A stretch of DNA of 64,000 bases, from NCBI RefSeq assembly GCF_028765545.1, contig NZ_JARACP010000001.1, positions 1 to 64,000 of the forward strand. Direction: 5' to 3'. This stretch comes from Aliivibrio sp. S4MY1 (GTDB lineage: Bacteria > Pseudomonadota > Gammaproteobacteria > Enterobacterales > Vibrionaceae). The notes under the pieces are model-generated. The model was not told where the DNA came from. It saw only the letters and a list, made by a program, of their open reading frames with translations, and did no database searches. Shown here piece after piece: positions 27,576 through 35,373 of this stretch (positions are counted from its first letter, which is position 1; every line of letters begins with the position of its first letter). The position numbers and the translations under genes were made by a program.

Positions 27576-28232
27576 TTAATCGAACTTTTTAACGCCTTCA
27601 GGAGCGCCTACTAATAGGACATCTGCACCGCGATGAGCGAATAGACCAACCGTTACCACACCTGGCAATGCATTGATTTTATCTTCTAACTCTTTCGCAT
27701 CAGTAATTTTCATACCATGAACATCTAAGATCACGTTACCGTTATCAGTAGTTACACCATGACGGTATGCAGGATCGCCACCTAGTTTCACCAATTCACG
27801 AGCAACGTAAGAGCGAGCCATTGGAATAACTTCAACAGGCAGTGGGAAGGCACCTAATACATCAACCTGTTTTGTGTCGTCGACAATACAAATGAACTTG
27901 TCAGAGATAGCAGCGACGATTTTTTCACGAGTAAGAGCAGCACCGCCACCTTTAATCATTTCGTTTTTGCCATTGATTTCATCAGCGCCATCAACGTAAA
28001 CATCAAGACCTGCAACATCATTGCAGTCAAAAACTTCAATGCCCAGCTCTTTAAGTTTTTCTGTTGAAGCAACAGAGCTTGATACTGCCCCTTTGATTTT
28101 GCCTTTCATTGTCGCAAGCGCGTCGATGAAGTGATTTACTGTTGATCCTGTACCTACACCAACAATGCTGCCAGCTTCTACGTATTCTAACGCTGCCCAA
28201 CCAGCTGCTTTTTTCATCTCGTCTTGAGTCAT
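27576..28232 (-). CDS. rpiA: Ribose-5-phosphate isomerase A
   Basis: RpiA interconverts ribose-5-phosphate and ribulose-5-phosphate in the non-oxidative pentose phosphate pathway. The 218-residue protein has the phosphate-binding [14 protein letters not shown] near 21-34, the catalytic [11 protein letters not shown] with the active-site Asp near 81-84, the [14 protein letters not shown] segment near 94 and [15 protein letters not shown]. coli RpiA is 219 residues. Ribosome binding site AGGAGAA is clear. It has its own terminator. Confidence 0.97.
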   Translation of the reverse strand: MTQDEMKKAAGWAALEYVEAGSIVGVGTGSTVNHFIDALATMKGKIKGAVSSSVASTEKLKELGIEVFDCNDVAGLDVYVDGADEINGKNEMIKGGGAALTREKIVAAISDKFICIVDDTKQVDVLGAFPLPVEVIPMARSYVARELVKLGGDPAYRHGVTTDNGNVILDVHGMKITDAKELEDKINALPGVVTVGLFAHRGADVLLVGAPEGVKKFD

Positions 28233-28374
28233 GACATTCTCCTAATGAAATAATAGTCTTCAAATGAAAGCGGCGTGATTATAACGCACTGTTTTTTCTT
28301 CGTCAGAAAAAATAAGTCTGAAAAGAGCAAAAATTGAAGGAAATACAGTCAAAGCAAACGATTTCGGTTGGGGT

Positions 28375-28956
28375 TTACCAGAACCATGTTTTTTTAGGGG
28401 TGATGATTTGAGGTAGTGGCACATCCCAAGATTCGATCGGTAATAGTGGTACTTGCTGGCAGGAATGAGATAAACCTATTGGCATTGGCCCTTGCTGGTC
28501 AGTGTGCCAACGTGAGAGGGTTCGATCATAATATCCTCCCCCCATGCCTAGACGGTTACCGGTATGATCAAAAGCCACCAATGGGGTCAAAATAAGATCC
28601 AGCTCTGAGGTCGGTACGATTTTTGTTTTATCTAATTTTGGTTCAAGTATTTGGTATTTATTATGAATGAGTAGGGTTGTTTTTGTGTACTCAAGAAACA
28701 ATAAATGACCCTTTGCAAAAGGGTGTATAACAGGCAAAGAAACTTGCTTACCTTGTTGCCATAACCATTGAATGAGTGGGTCAGTATCAACTTCACCATC
28801 AGATGATAAATATACGGCTATCGTATTTGCTTTTTGAATTATAGGGTTGGTAGCACATTGAAGGACAAGCGCGTCAGCAGCTTGTGATTGTTCTGTAGGA
28901 GATAAGGTGTTACGAAGTTGACGTATCGATTGTCGAATGCGTCGACGAGATGTCAT
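28375..28956 (-). CDS. fau: 5-formyltetrahydrofolate cyclo-ligase
   Basis: This 193-residue enzyme (YgfA) converts 5-formyl-THF to 5,10-methenyl-THF using ATP, recycling a folate storage or inhibitory form. It has the N-terminal RRRIRQSIRQLRNTLS region, the central PLVAFDHTGNRLGMGGGYYD signature near 125-144 and C-terminal IGLSHSCQQ. The ATG at 28956 (MTSRRRIRQ) lies about 5 nt beyond the 3' end of 6S RNA; a longer frame would run into the RNA gene and is not credible. The zapA-ssrS-fau order is as in E. coli, where fau is co-transcribed with 6S RNA. Confidence 0.95.
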   Translation of the reverse strand: MTSRRRIRQSIRQLRNTLSPTEQSQAADALVLQCATNPIIQKANTIAVYLSSDGEVDTDPLIQWLWQQGKQVSLPVIHPFAKGHLLFLEYTKTTLLIHNKYQILEPKLDKTKIVPTSELDLILTPLVAFDHTGNRLGMGGGYYDRTLSRWHTDQQGPMPIGLSHSCQQVPLLPIESWDVPLPQIITPKKTWFW

Positions 28957-28961
28957 GGAAT

Positions 28962-29135
28962 ACCCCAAAGTGCCGTAGTGGTCGTAGCCCTTGAACCCTA
29001 GGTTCAAGGCGGATCAGCAAGGTTCACCGTAGGCTTCTCAGTACGAGCCGAGCATGCTCAGTAGTAAACAAATACTAACCCTAATTTGTGCTTATCGGCT
29101 CAGGGACATAGATCCGCCTACAAACACTCCAGGGT
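28962..29135 (-). ncRNA. ssrS: 6S RNA
   Basis: 6S RNA binds sigma-70 RNA polymerase in stationary phase by mimicking an open promoter. On the minus strand the conserved blocks of the E. coli RNA appear in order: CTGAGCCGATA, GAGCATGCTCGG, GAGAAGCC and CCTTGAACC-AGGGTTCAAGGG. The ends ACCCTGGAGTG and CACTTTGGGGT pair over 11 bp (with G-U pairs) to form the closing stem, giving about 174 nt. Position between zapA and fau is as in E. coli. Exact ends are inferred from the closing stem and processing may differ by a few bases. Confidence 0.95.
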
Positions 29136-29169
29136 AAATTTTATTCTTTTGCTATCCTTAGCGATATTT

Positions 29170-29511
29170 CTATTCTGCCGTACTTTCTTCTGTTTGGCTA
29201 GGCTTAACTGTAGAAATCGCTGCTTCTAATGCATTAGCAAGCAATCCCATACGCTCATAAACATCAGAAGAGTGTTTACTTGCCTCTTTTTTCGCCATAT
29301 GTAATTCATAGCATATATTTAATGATGTAATAGTGAGTAGCTGCTCTGTATTGGTTACTTTAGTTCGTTCAGATAGCTCATTTACTCGGTTATCCAAATC
29401 TTTCGCTGCTTCTTTCAATGCAGCTTCTTGACCAGCAGGGCAGTTAACCTTGATGGCTCGTCCTAATATTTGGACTTGCACGGCTTGGCTTGTCATCAAT
29501 ACATTACTCAT
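29170..29511 (-). CDS. zapA: Cell division protein ZapA
   Basis: ZapA binds and cross-links FtsZ filaments at the Z-ring. The 113-residue protein has the beta-rich N-terminal head (VQVQILGRAIKVNCPAGQE) followed by a long alpha-helical coiled coil (AAKDLDNRVNELSERTKV onward), the standard ZapA layout. It uses the first ATG (MSNVLMTSQ); an internal Met6 is an alternative start. It lies upstream of 6S RNA on the same strand and divergent from ygfB, both as in E. coli. Confidence 0.94.
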   Translation of the reverse strand: MSNVLMTSQAVQVQILGRAIKVNCPAGQEAALKEAAKDLDNRVNELSERTKVTNTEQLLTITSLNICYELHMAKKEASKHSSDVYERMGLLANALEAAISTVKPSQTEESTAE

Positions 29512-29752
29512 CGTTAAACAATAGAATTACACCATTCAGAAAAGGGAATAGTGATAAGTGAATGAAACTATAAGAAATGCCGTAATAAGATTCAAGTATT
29601 TCCCCTCTCTTTGTTGATGAGGGTTAACTATATTCTTAATAAAACAACAATCTGATGAAAAGATACTCAATTGCGAGAGATCGTGAGTTTTCTGAAAATG
29701 CGCAAAGTGGTAGCATTGTGTTATTGATTATAAATTCAGAGATCGTTTTACT

Positions 29753-30322
29753 ATGAGTGAAATAAAAATGCCAACATTCCTAGCTGTAGAGTCAGCGCTA
29801 AAGGACAGCGGATTAGCGGTTACCCCATCAGAGTTGCATGGCCTACTTGTCGGAATGGTAAGTGGTGGTTTGCCACTAGACGATCAAACATGGAAGCCGT
29901 TAATTTATGATTACACAAATGAAGGCATGGGCTGGCCTGATAGTGCAATTAAAATGGGTGAGCAGGTATTTCAATCAACGGTTTCTGAATTAACGTCTGA
30001 CGTAATTGTGTTAGAAATGTTGATCCCAGATGACACTGAAACATTAATGAATCGAGCTGATGGACTAAGTGAGTGGGTAAATCATTTTATCTCAGGGTTA
30101 GGCTTAGTTGAGCTAAAAATGGACAAAGCATCAGAATCATTAAAAGAAGCCTTGTTAGACTTAGAAGAAATTGCTCGCCTAGGCATTGATGAAGATGATG
30201 ATCTGGAAGAACAAGAAGCCTTATTTGAGCAAGTCTTAGAACATGTTCGTATTTGTGTACTAACGATTCATGCTGAACTAGGGCAACGAGTACATAAAGA
30301 CAGCTCTAAAACCGTACATTAA
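29753..30322 (+). CDS. ygfB: YgfB/YecA family protein (UPF0149)
   Basis: A 189-residue UPF0149 protein of unknown biochemical role. TPSELHGLLVGMVSGG near residues 22-37 and FISGLGLVELKM near 114 are typical of YgfB, followed by an acidic stretch (EDDDLEEQEALFEQVLEHVR). The protein is strongly acidic, mostly helical and probably cytoplasmic. It is translationally coupled to ubiH: its TAA overlaps the ubiH ATG by one base. In E. coli pepP lies between these two genes; here it is missing. Confidence 0.92.
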   Translation: MSEIKMPTFLAVESALKDSGLAVTPSELHGLLVGMVSGGLPLDDQTWKPLIYDYTNEGMGWPDSAIKMGEQVFQSTVSELTSDVIVLEMLIPDDTETLMNRADGLSEWVNHFISGLGLVELKMDKASESLKEALLDLEEIARLGIDEDDDLEEQEALFEQVLEHVRICVLTIHAELGQRVHKDSSKTVH

Positions 30323-31521
30323 TGGATAATGCTATGACACATTATGATGTAGTGATCGTGGGCGGAGCGATGGCTGGAGCAACACTCGCTTTGGCCCTAG
30401 AGAAAATGAACCAAGAGACATTGTCAATCGCCGTCATTGAAGCGGTTGAGCCAAAGTTAGATCAACATCCAGGTTATGATTCGAGAAGTATTGCTCTTTC
30501 AAGTGGAACGACTCAGCTACTGCAAGATATTGGTCTTTGGTCAGGTATCGCATCATTTTCAACGCCAATTGATCATATTCATGTGTCAGATCGACATCAT
30601 ATGGGTTTGACTGAATTAACCGCTAAAGAGCTTAATGTTGATGCATTAGGTTATGTGGTTGAGTTAGCCGATGTCGGTCGTTTTTATCATCAAAAACTTG
30701 AAATTTCACCTCATATTGAGCTTATTTGTCCTGCCTCTGTCTTAGGTATTGATAGGGAACAATCATTATCTAAAATCACTTTATCGACAGGTGAACAGAT
30801 TTCAACATCCCTAGTTATTGCCGCTGATGGCGCTGAATCAAAAACGTGCAAAAGCATGAATATAGAGAGTCTGAATGATGACTTTGAACAAGTAGCCATT
30901 ATTGCAAACATCACGACGGATATTCATTCGCAAGGTAAGGCATTTGAACGCTTTACTGAGCATGGACCATTAGCCTTACTTCCAATGTCTCAAGGGCGCA
31001 GTTCTTTAGTGTGGTGTGTGAGCCCTGAAGAGTCGCAACAAATACTTGGATATGATGACGATACGTTTCTAGCGCATTTACAACAGGCTTTTGGCTGGCG
31101 TTTAGGTCAGTTGACTAAAACGGGGCAACGAGCGCATTACCCACTGTGGTTACGTCGTCAAAAACAACATATATCACACCGTTTTGCTGCTATTGGTAAT
31201 GCTGCTCAAACATTGCATCCAATTGCTGGCCAAGGTTTTAATTTAGGAATAAGAGACGTATTCTCATTGGCAGATTGTATTACCCTAGCAAATCAAGCAG
31301 GTAATGATATTGGCGAATATTCAGTGTTGTCTGCGTATCAAAAACGCCGTCAGCCAGATCAACAACAAACAATAACCATGACTGCAGGATTGGTGTCTAT
31401 TTTTGCAAATAATGCATTTCCTATGGTGATAGGAAGAAATGTCAGTTTGTGTGCAGTTGATACTTTTCGTGCTTTTTTAAAGCCCTTAACGTTACGAGCT
31501 ATGGGCAGAGTGAATAGATAA
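30322..31521 (+). CDS. ubiH: 2-octaprenyl-6-methoxyphenol hydroxylase
   Basis: UbiH is an FAD-dependent monooxygenase that hydroxylates C1 of the ring during aerobic ubiquinone synthesis. The 399-residue protein has the N-terminal FAD motif DVVIVGGAMAGATLALAL, the YDSRSIALSSGT segment, the central VIAADGAESKTCK (DG motif) and the C-terminal AAIGNAAQTLHPIAGQGFNL typical of UbiH. The asparagine in GNAAQ separates it from UbiI, which has GDAAH. It is coupled to ygfB upstream and ubiI downstream (2 bp gap). Confidence 0.95.
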   Translation: MDNAMTHYDVVIVGGAMAGATLALALEKMNQETLSIAVIEAVEPKLDQHPGYDSRSIALSSGTTQLLQDIGLWSGIASFSTPIDHIHVSDRHHMGLTELTAKELNVDALGYVVELADVGRFYHQKLEISPHIELICPASVLGIDREQSLSKITLSTGEQISTSLVIAADGAESKTCKSMNIESLNDDFEQVAIIANITTDIHSQGKAFERFTEHGPLALLPMSQGRSSLVWCVSPEESQQILGYDDDTFLAHLQQAFGWRLGQLTKTGQRAHYPLWLRRQKQHISHRFAAIGNAAQTLHPIAGQGFNLGIRDVFSLADCITLANQAGNDIGEYSVLSAYQKRRQPDQQQTITMTAGLVSIFANNAFPMVIGRNVSLCAVDTFRAFLKPLTLRAMGRVNR

Positions 31522-31523
31522 TT

Positions 31524-32738
31524 ATGATGCAAAGTGTAGATGTTGCGATTATTGGTGGTGGCATGGTTGGTTTGACCGTTGCTGCTGCATTAGAGAGCAG
31601 TGGATTAAGAATCGCTGTCATTGAAAGTCAATTACCAGACACTGATCTAACTGACTTACCAGATGTTCGTGTATCAGCAATCAGTCGAGCAAGTGAATAT
31701 ATTTTAGATAATGTTGGTGCATGGCAGGGGATCACCTCTCGTAGAGCCGCTCCTTACCGTTCAATGACAGTATGGGAGCAAGACAGCTTTGCTCGTATTG
31801 ATTTTGAAGCGGAACAAATTGCACAACGAAACCTAGGGCATATTGTTGAAAACCGAGTGATTCAACTTTCTTTGTTAGATATGGTTTCTAAACAAGAAAA
31901 TGTAACGTTATTAGCTCCAGAACGTTGTAGTAGTATTATGTTTGGCGAGAGTGAAGCGTGGTTAACTTTAGAATCAGGCAAAGCAATTACGGCTAAATTA
32001 GTGGTCGGTGCTGATGGCGCAAACTCTTGGTTACGTAATCAAGTTAATATCCCTCTCACTCATTGGGATTATGGACACAGTGCTTTAGTTGCCAATATAC
32101 GAACCGTAGAAAATCACACAGAAACGGCTCGCCAAATTTTTAGACCAGAAGGTCCATTAGCTTTTCTTCCATTGGGTGAAAGTAATTTGAGTTCAATTGT
32201 TTGGTCACTCGATCCTCTTAATGCAGAAAACTTAGTTTCAATGCCTGAAGACGAATTTAATAAGCAATTGACTGCAGCGTTTGATAACCAACTCGGCCTA
32301 TGCCGTGTCGAAGGAGAGAGACAAGTCTTCTCTTTAAAAATGCGTTATGCCAAAGATTTTGTAAAAGATCGCGTTGTATTAGTCGGTGATGCGGCTCATA
32401 CGATTCATCCATTAGCAGGGCAAGGAGTAAACCTTGGTTTAGCTGATGCCGCAGCATTAGCAGAAACGATTATAGAGCTACATCAAGAGGGGAAAGATAT
32501 TGGGTTAAAAACCAATTTACGCCCATTTGAGCGCTGGAGAAAAGCGGAAGCGGCACAAATGATAGCCTCGATGCAAAGCTTTAAGGTTCTTTTTTCTGGT
32601 TCTAATCCAATTAAGAAATTAGTGAGGGGGATAGGAATGTCTCTAACTAATGAGGTTACGCCAGTTAAAGATGAATGTCTTAAACGCGCCTTAGGCTTAT
32701 CAGGGCGACAACCAAAAATGGCTCAACATAAAGCGTAA
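31524..32738 (+). CDS. ubiI: 2-octaprenylphenol 5-hydroxylase (VisC/UbiI)
   Basis: UbiI is the FAD monooxygenase for C5 hydroxylation in aerobic ubiquinone synthesis. The 404-residue protein has the FAD motif VAIIGGGMVGLTVAAAL, DVRVSAISRASEYIL, VVGADGANSWLRNQ and the C-terminal LVGDAAHTIHPLAGQGVNLG. It belongs to the same family as ubiH, which it follows directly, so the two are one operon of duplicated hydroxylases. A strong bidirectional terminator follows. Confidence 0.95.
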   Translation: MMQSVDVAIIGGGMVGLTVAAALESSGLRIAVIESQLPDTDLTDLPDVRVSAISRASEYILDNVGAWQGITSRRAAPYRSMTVWEQDSFARIDFEAEQIAQRNLGHIVENRVIQLSLLDMVSKQENVTLLAPERCSSIMFGESEAWLTLESGKAITAKLVVGADGANSWLRNQVNIPLTHWDYGHSALVANIRTVENHTETARQIFRPEGPLAFLPLGESNLSSIVWSLDPLNAENLVSMPEDEFNKQLTAAFDNQLGLCRVEGERQVFSLKMRYAKDFVKDRVVLVGDAAHTIHPLAGQGVNLGLADAAALAETIIELHQEGKDIGLKTNLRPFERWRKAEAAQMIASMQSFKVLFSGSNPIKKLVRGIGMSLTNEVTPVKDECLKRALGLSGRQPKMAQHKA

Positions 32739-32749
32739 ATAAGAGTGTT

Positions 32750-32778
32750 AAAAAAGGTAGCCACAGCTACCTTTTTTT
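32750..32778. terminator. Bidirectional terminator of ubiI and ytfK
   Basis: A 12-bp perfect stem AAAAAAGGTAGC / GCTACCTTTTTT with loop CACA has A- and T-runs on both sides between convergent genes. Confidence 0.93.
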
Positions 32779-32813
32779 ATTCGTATCGATTTTATATAGT
32801 CAGTATAAGACGG

Positions 32814-33020
32814 TTAATAAGACAGTCGTAACCGAGCAACTTCCAAGTTAATCTCTTTTATCATTCGATATTGCGCTCTTTCTGCTTGAGAGGGAACGAT
32901 TAACTTTCCTTCTTCAAATCGAAACTCACCAATACCATGAATATGAATTTTCCCATTAAACAGTCGACTAATATGTTTAGCAATCATGCTTGGCGCATAG
33001 TGCTTAAAAAATCGCATCAC
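32814..33020 (-). CDS. ytfK: DUF1107 family protein YtfK
   Basis: A 68-residue basic protein closely resembling E. coli YtfK (DUF1107). In E. coli YtfK binds SpoT and tips it toward (p)ppGpp synthesis under phosphate or fatty-acid starvation. Shared features are the start MRFFKHYAPSMIAKHISRLF, the GKIHIHGIGEFRFEEGKLIV core with the Phe-Glu-x-Gly-Lys motif, and the C-terminal INLEVARLR. Two consecutive ATGs are possible starts; AAGGACAAG lies directly upstream. A paralogous function here is inferred from similarity only. Confidence 0.88.
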   Translation of the reverse strand: MMRFFKHYAPSMIAKHISRLFNGKIHIHGIGEFRFEEGKLIVPSQAERAQYRMIKEINLEVARLRLSY

Positions 33021-33204
33021 CTTGTCCTTTTGTGATTAATACTACAAAGCGTGTAATGTGCTTTGATTGTATTATAAAACAGAAAAGATGAAGGTAGCGT
33101 TACAAATATAGAATAGAGTGATGGTTGAATCAGTTTTTATGTTTTTATCGTTTTAAATTTGATCTTTATCTAAGATTTAATACTGTTATTCAGTGGGTAT
33201 AAAT

Positions 33205-33230
33205 AAAAAAAAGCCCGAATAAATTCGGGC
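33205..33230 (-). terminator. Minus-strand terminator, probable end of ygfZ or small RNA
   Basis: An 8-bp perfect stem (GCCCGAAT / ATTCGGGC, 2-base loop, 33213-33230) is followed on the minus strand by eight Ts. No other minus-strand terminator lies between it and ygfZ. Confidence 0.85.
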
Positions 33231-33330
33231 AAACAGTCACAGATGCATATTCAATATATATAGGTATATTGAATTAAATTGTTTGGAGTTAAACAATTTA
33301 TGCGCTCTTTTTTAAGAAAAGAGCACTGTA
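33205..33330 (-). ncRNA. Candidate structured small RNA or 3' UTR RNA
   Basis: Read on the minus strand: an 8-bp hairpin (33324-33304), a 9-bp hairpin with loop AACTCC (33299-33276), a 10-bp hairpin (33274-33249), then the terminator. All three stems are perfect and are separated by only 4 and 1 nt, which is hard to explain as chance in unselected DNA. The CTCC in a loop could pair with Shine-Dalgarno sequences. I found no convincing promoter just upstream, so processing from the ygfZ transcript is the simpler idea. Strand is assigned from the T-run only. Confidence 0.4.
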
Positions 33331-33518
33331 AAGATAGCTAAATAACACACAGCTTGCTACTTATTCACTTAGAATAAATAAAAATGCAAAGTTTGTTGTT
33401 AATATCTGCGTTTGAGGTCAAGGTTGGAAATGTAACGATGAAACTTAATCTTACCTTCGACACAGAATTAGTTGTGTCTAATTGGATTATTAATTTAAGA
33501 AAGGGAATTTAGGAGGTG

Positions 33519-33551
33519 GGTCTGCAATTTTTTGCAGACCCTTCTTGTTTA
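33519..33551 (+). terminator. Possible plus-strand terminator
   Basis: A 9-bp perfect stem GGGTCTGCA / TGCAGACCC with a T-rich loop is followed by TTCTTGTTT. The tail is imperfect and no established plus-strand gene precedes it, so it could instead be a hairpin in the ygfZ 3' UTR. Confidence 0.45.
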
Positions 33552-33561
33552 TGGTGTAGAG

Positions 33562-34518
33562 TTACTCATCGTCAAGAGAGTAAGGAAGTGACATTTTTTC
33601 CCAAATCGCATCTTGAAGTTTAAATTGAGTGTCACTATCAAGATCATTAGGGAGAATAGCTAAAGCTAAAGTATGTCCATCTTGATATCGGAAAGAAGAC
33701 ACAATGGTTCCGCCTTTACGCCAGTTCTCACCAACACTGCGCTCAATTGCATCGCCAGCAACGGGGGCTTGTTCTGATTGCCCTGCAACTAAATACATAG
33801 CTCGTTTATTCATACCGCGGTATTTTGCTCTTGCTACGGTTTCTTGACCTGTATAGCAGCCTTTTTTGAAACTGATCCCGTTAATGGCTTGTAGGTTTAA
33901 TGCTTGAGGAATATGCTCATTACTTAGTGCTGCATCAATTTGAGGGTGAGCTTGTTGAATGGTATAAAGCTCCCATAATGACTCATCACATAATGTCGCT
34001 TGAGTTAACGATGACATTAAGGTGTCTTTATGTTCACTTGTCGTTACCAATAACCACTGTAGCTTTCCAATTTTAGCGAAAGTACCCAAATCACAAGTAC
34101 GGACGTTTTCTTGTGAATCGGTTTGCTCGTTAATCCACTCTTCAGCCGCAGCACCAGTTAAGCCAAGTAATACTTCGTTGCTGATTTCAATATCAACTTT
34201 AGAAAATACGGCGTATTTTTTGATTTCTGTTAATTCAGTTTCAATAGCACTTTTACGTTGAAATAAGGCATAACCGTCATTGTGGTGAAACAGTTGAAAT
34301 ATACTCCATAACTTTCCCTTTGCATCACAGTGACCACCAAAGGTAATCTCGCCTTGTGTTAAAGCAACAACATCACAGGTTACTTGCCCGTGTAAGTAGG
34401 ATTTTTTATCGTTACCTACCATAGTTATTAATGCCCAATCAGTTAATTCTGAAATAGCAAAGCTTGGTAAGGGATCGTTTAGGTTTAGCGATAACGTAGA
34501 GAAAACAGTACTCATCAT
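33562..34518 (-). CDS. ygfZ: Folate-binding protein YgfZ (Fe-S cluster maintenance)
   Basis: YgfZ is a tetrahydrofolate-binding protein needed for full activity of some iron-sulfur enzymes such as MiaB. The 318-residue protein is related to the GcvT T-protein and carries the family motif [17 protein letters not shown] with the conserved redox-active cysteine near residue 221. [13 protein letters not shown] near 41 is the N-terminal signature. Two adjacent ATGs could be the start. It diverges from sdhE-ygfX, the same arrangement as in E. coli. Confidence 0.95.
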   Translation of the reverse strand: MMSTVFSTLSLNLNDPLPSFAISELTDWALITMVGNDKKSYLHGQVTCDVVALTQGEITFGGHCDAKGKLWSIFQLFHHNDGYALFQRKSAIETELTEIKKYAVFSKVDIEISNEVLLGLTGAAAEEWINEQTDSQENVRTCDLGTFAKIGKLQWLLVTTSEHKDTLMSSLTQATLCDESLWELYTIQQAHPQIDAALSNEHIPQALNLQAINGISFKKGCYTGQETVARAKYRGMNKRAMYLVAGQSEQAPVAGDAIERSVGENWRKGGTIVSSFRYQDGHTLALAILPNDLDSDTQFKLQDAIWEKMSLPYSLDDE

Positions 34519-34699
34519 GAAATTCTTATCCAGTTAGGTTATCCCTTTATAGTAAATGCCTAGATTTTAAATGTCAGTAAAAAGAAACAAGTAGTTTTAT
34601 GTCTCATCTTCTTCATCTTGTGACTTTAGATCATGGTTGTCATAGGAATAGACTGATAAACTCCGTTTAGTTATTTCTATTTTTAAGCTAGAGGACCGT

Positions 34700-34960
34700 A
34701 TGTACAGTGTCGAAGAAAAAGCACGAGTAAAGTGGGCTTGCCGTCGTGGGATGCTAGAATTAGATGTGGTAATTATGCCATTTTTTGACGAATGTTTTGA
34801 AGAACTAACAGAAGCTGAGCAACAGAATTTTGTTTCATTGCTAGAAAGTGATGATCCAGATTTATTTACGTGGATCATGGGGCACGGACGCAGTGACAAC
34901 CTAGGCCATGCATCTATGGTAGATAAGATCGTTGAGCACAACCTCAGCAAACTCCGTTAA
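34700..34960 (+). CDS. sdhE: FAD assembly factor SdhE
   Basis: SdhE (YgfY, CptB) promotes covalent flavinylation of succinate dehydrogenase and fumarate reductase. The 86-residue protein carries the RGM motif in WACRRGMLELDVVI near residue 14, essential for flavin attachment in the family, and FDECFEELTEAEQ plus DPDLFTWIMGHGR. A GAGGA ribosome binding site precedes the ATG. The ygfX gene overlaps its 3' end by 29 bases. Confidence 0.95.
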   Translation: MYSVEEKARVKWACRRGMLELDVVIMPFFDECFEELTEAEQQNFVSLLESDDPDLFTWIMGHGRSDNLGHASMVDKIVEHNLSKLR

Positions 34961-35321
34961 GATTACGCTCCACTTTTCCTATATCGCCTATCTCACATTA
35001 TATGGTAGTTATTTCTACTTGGGGTGGGCGGTAATGTTAATGGATATAGCTCCATTTCCTTTATTACCTCTCTTCTTTTATTTTATTCATCAGCATATTA
35101 CATCTATTTATCATCAATTATTAGAGTTGCAAGGCGATTATACTTTTGCAATCAAAGCGTCTGATGATCATAGAGATTGGATTATTAAACGAGTATTTTG
35201 GATAAGTCGAAGTATGAGTGTTTTTTATGCGGAAAATGATTATACAAAGCAGTATTTTTATTTATTTAGAGATGCAATGAGTGAAGATGAGCTGCATCAA
35301 TTAGCGGTTTTATTAAGATGA
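34932..35321 (+). CDS. ygfX: Inner-membrane protein YgfX (CptA-like)
   Basis: A 129-residue protein with two hydrophobic segments near residues 16-35 and 38-53, then a soluble C-terminal part, matching YgfX. In E. coli YgfX partners SdhE and has also been described as the toxin CptA acting on MreB and FtsZ; these roles are debated. The start appears to be TTG at 34932, overlapping sdhE by 29 bases, so translation is probably coupled. A later ATG (residue 35) would remove the first membrane segment and is less likely. Confidence 0.8.
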   Translation: MSTTSANSVKITLHFSYIAYLTLYGSYFYLGWAVMLMDIAPFPLLPLFFYFIHQHITSIYHQLLELQGDYTFAIKASDDHRDWIIKRVFWISRSMSVFYAENDYTKQYFYLFRDAMSEDELHQLAVLLR

Positions 35322-35373
35322 TCTCTATTCTATTTATAGGTTTAGAATAGAGACCAATAAATGAAAGCGAAAA

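Larger units (their letters stand above)
33021..33561. other. Structured gene-free region between ytfK and ygfZ
   Basis: 541 bp without a recognisable protein gene, but rich in structure. It holds a minus-strand terminator (33205-33230) and three perfect hairpins in tandem (33249-33274, 33276-33299, 33304-33324). A 24-codon plus-strand frame (33439-33513) ends just before another hairpin (33519-33542). Since ygfZ reads leftward into it, the segment may be a long ygfZ 3' UTR or a separate small RNA gene. Confidence 0.6.
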
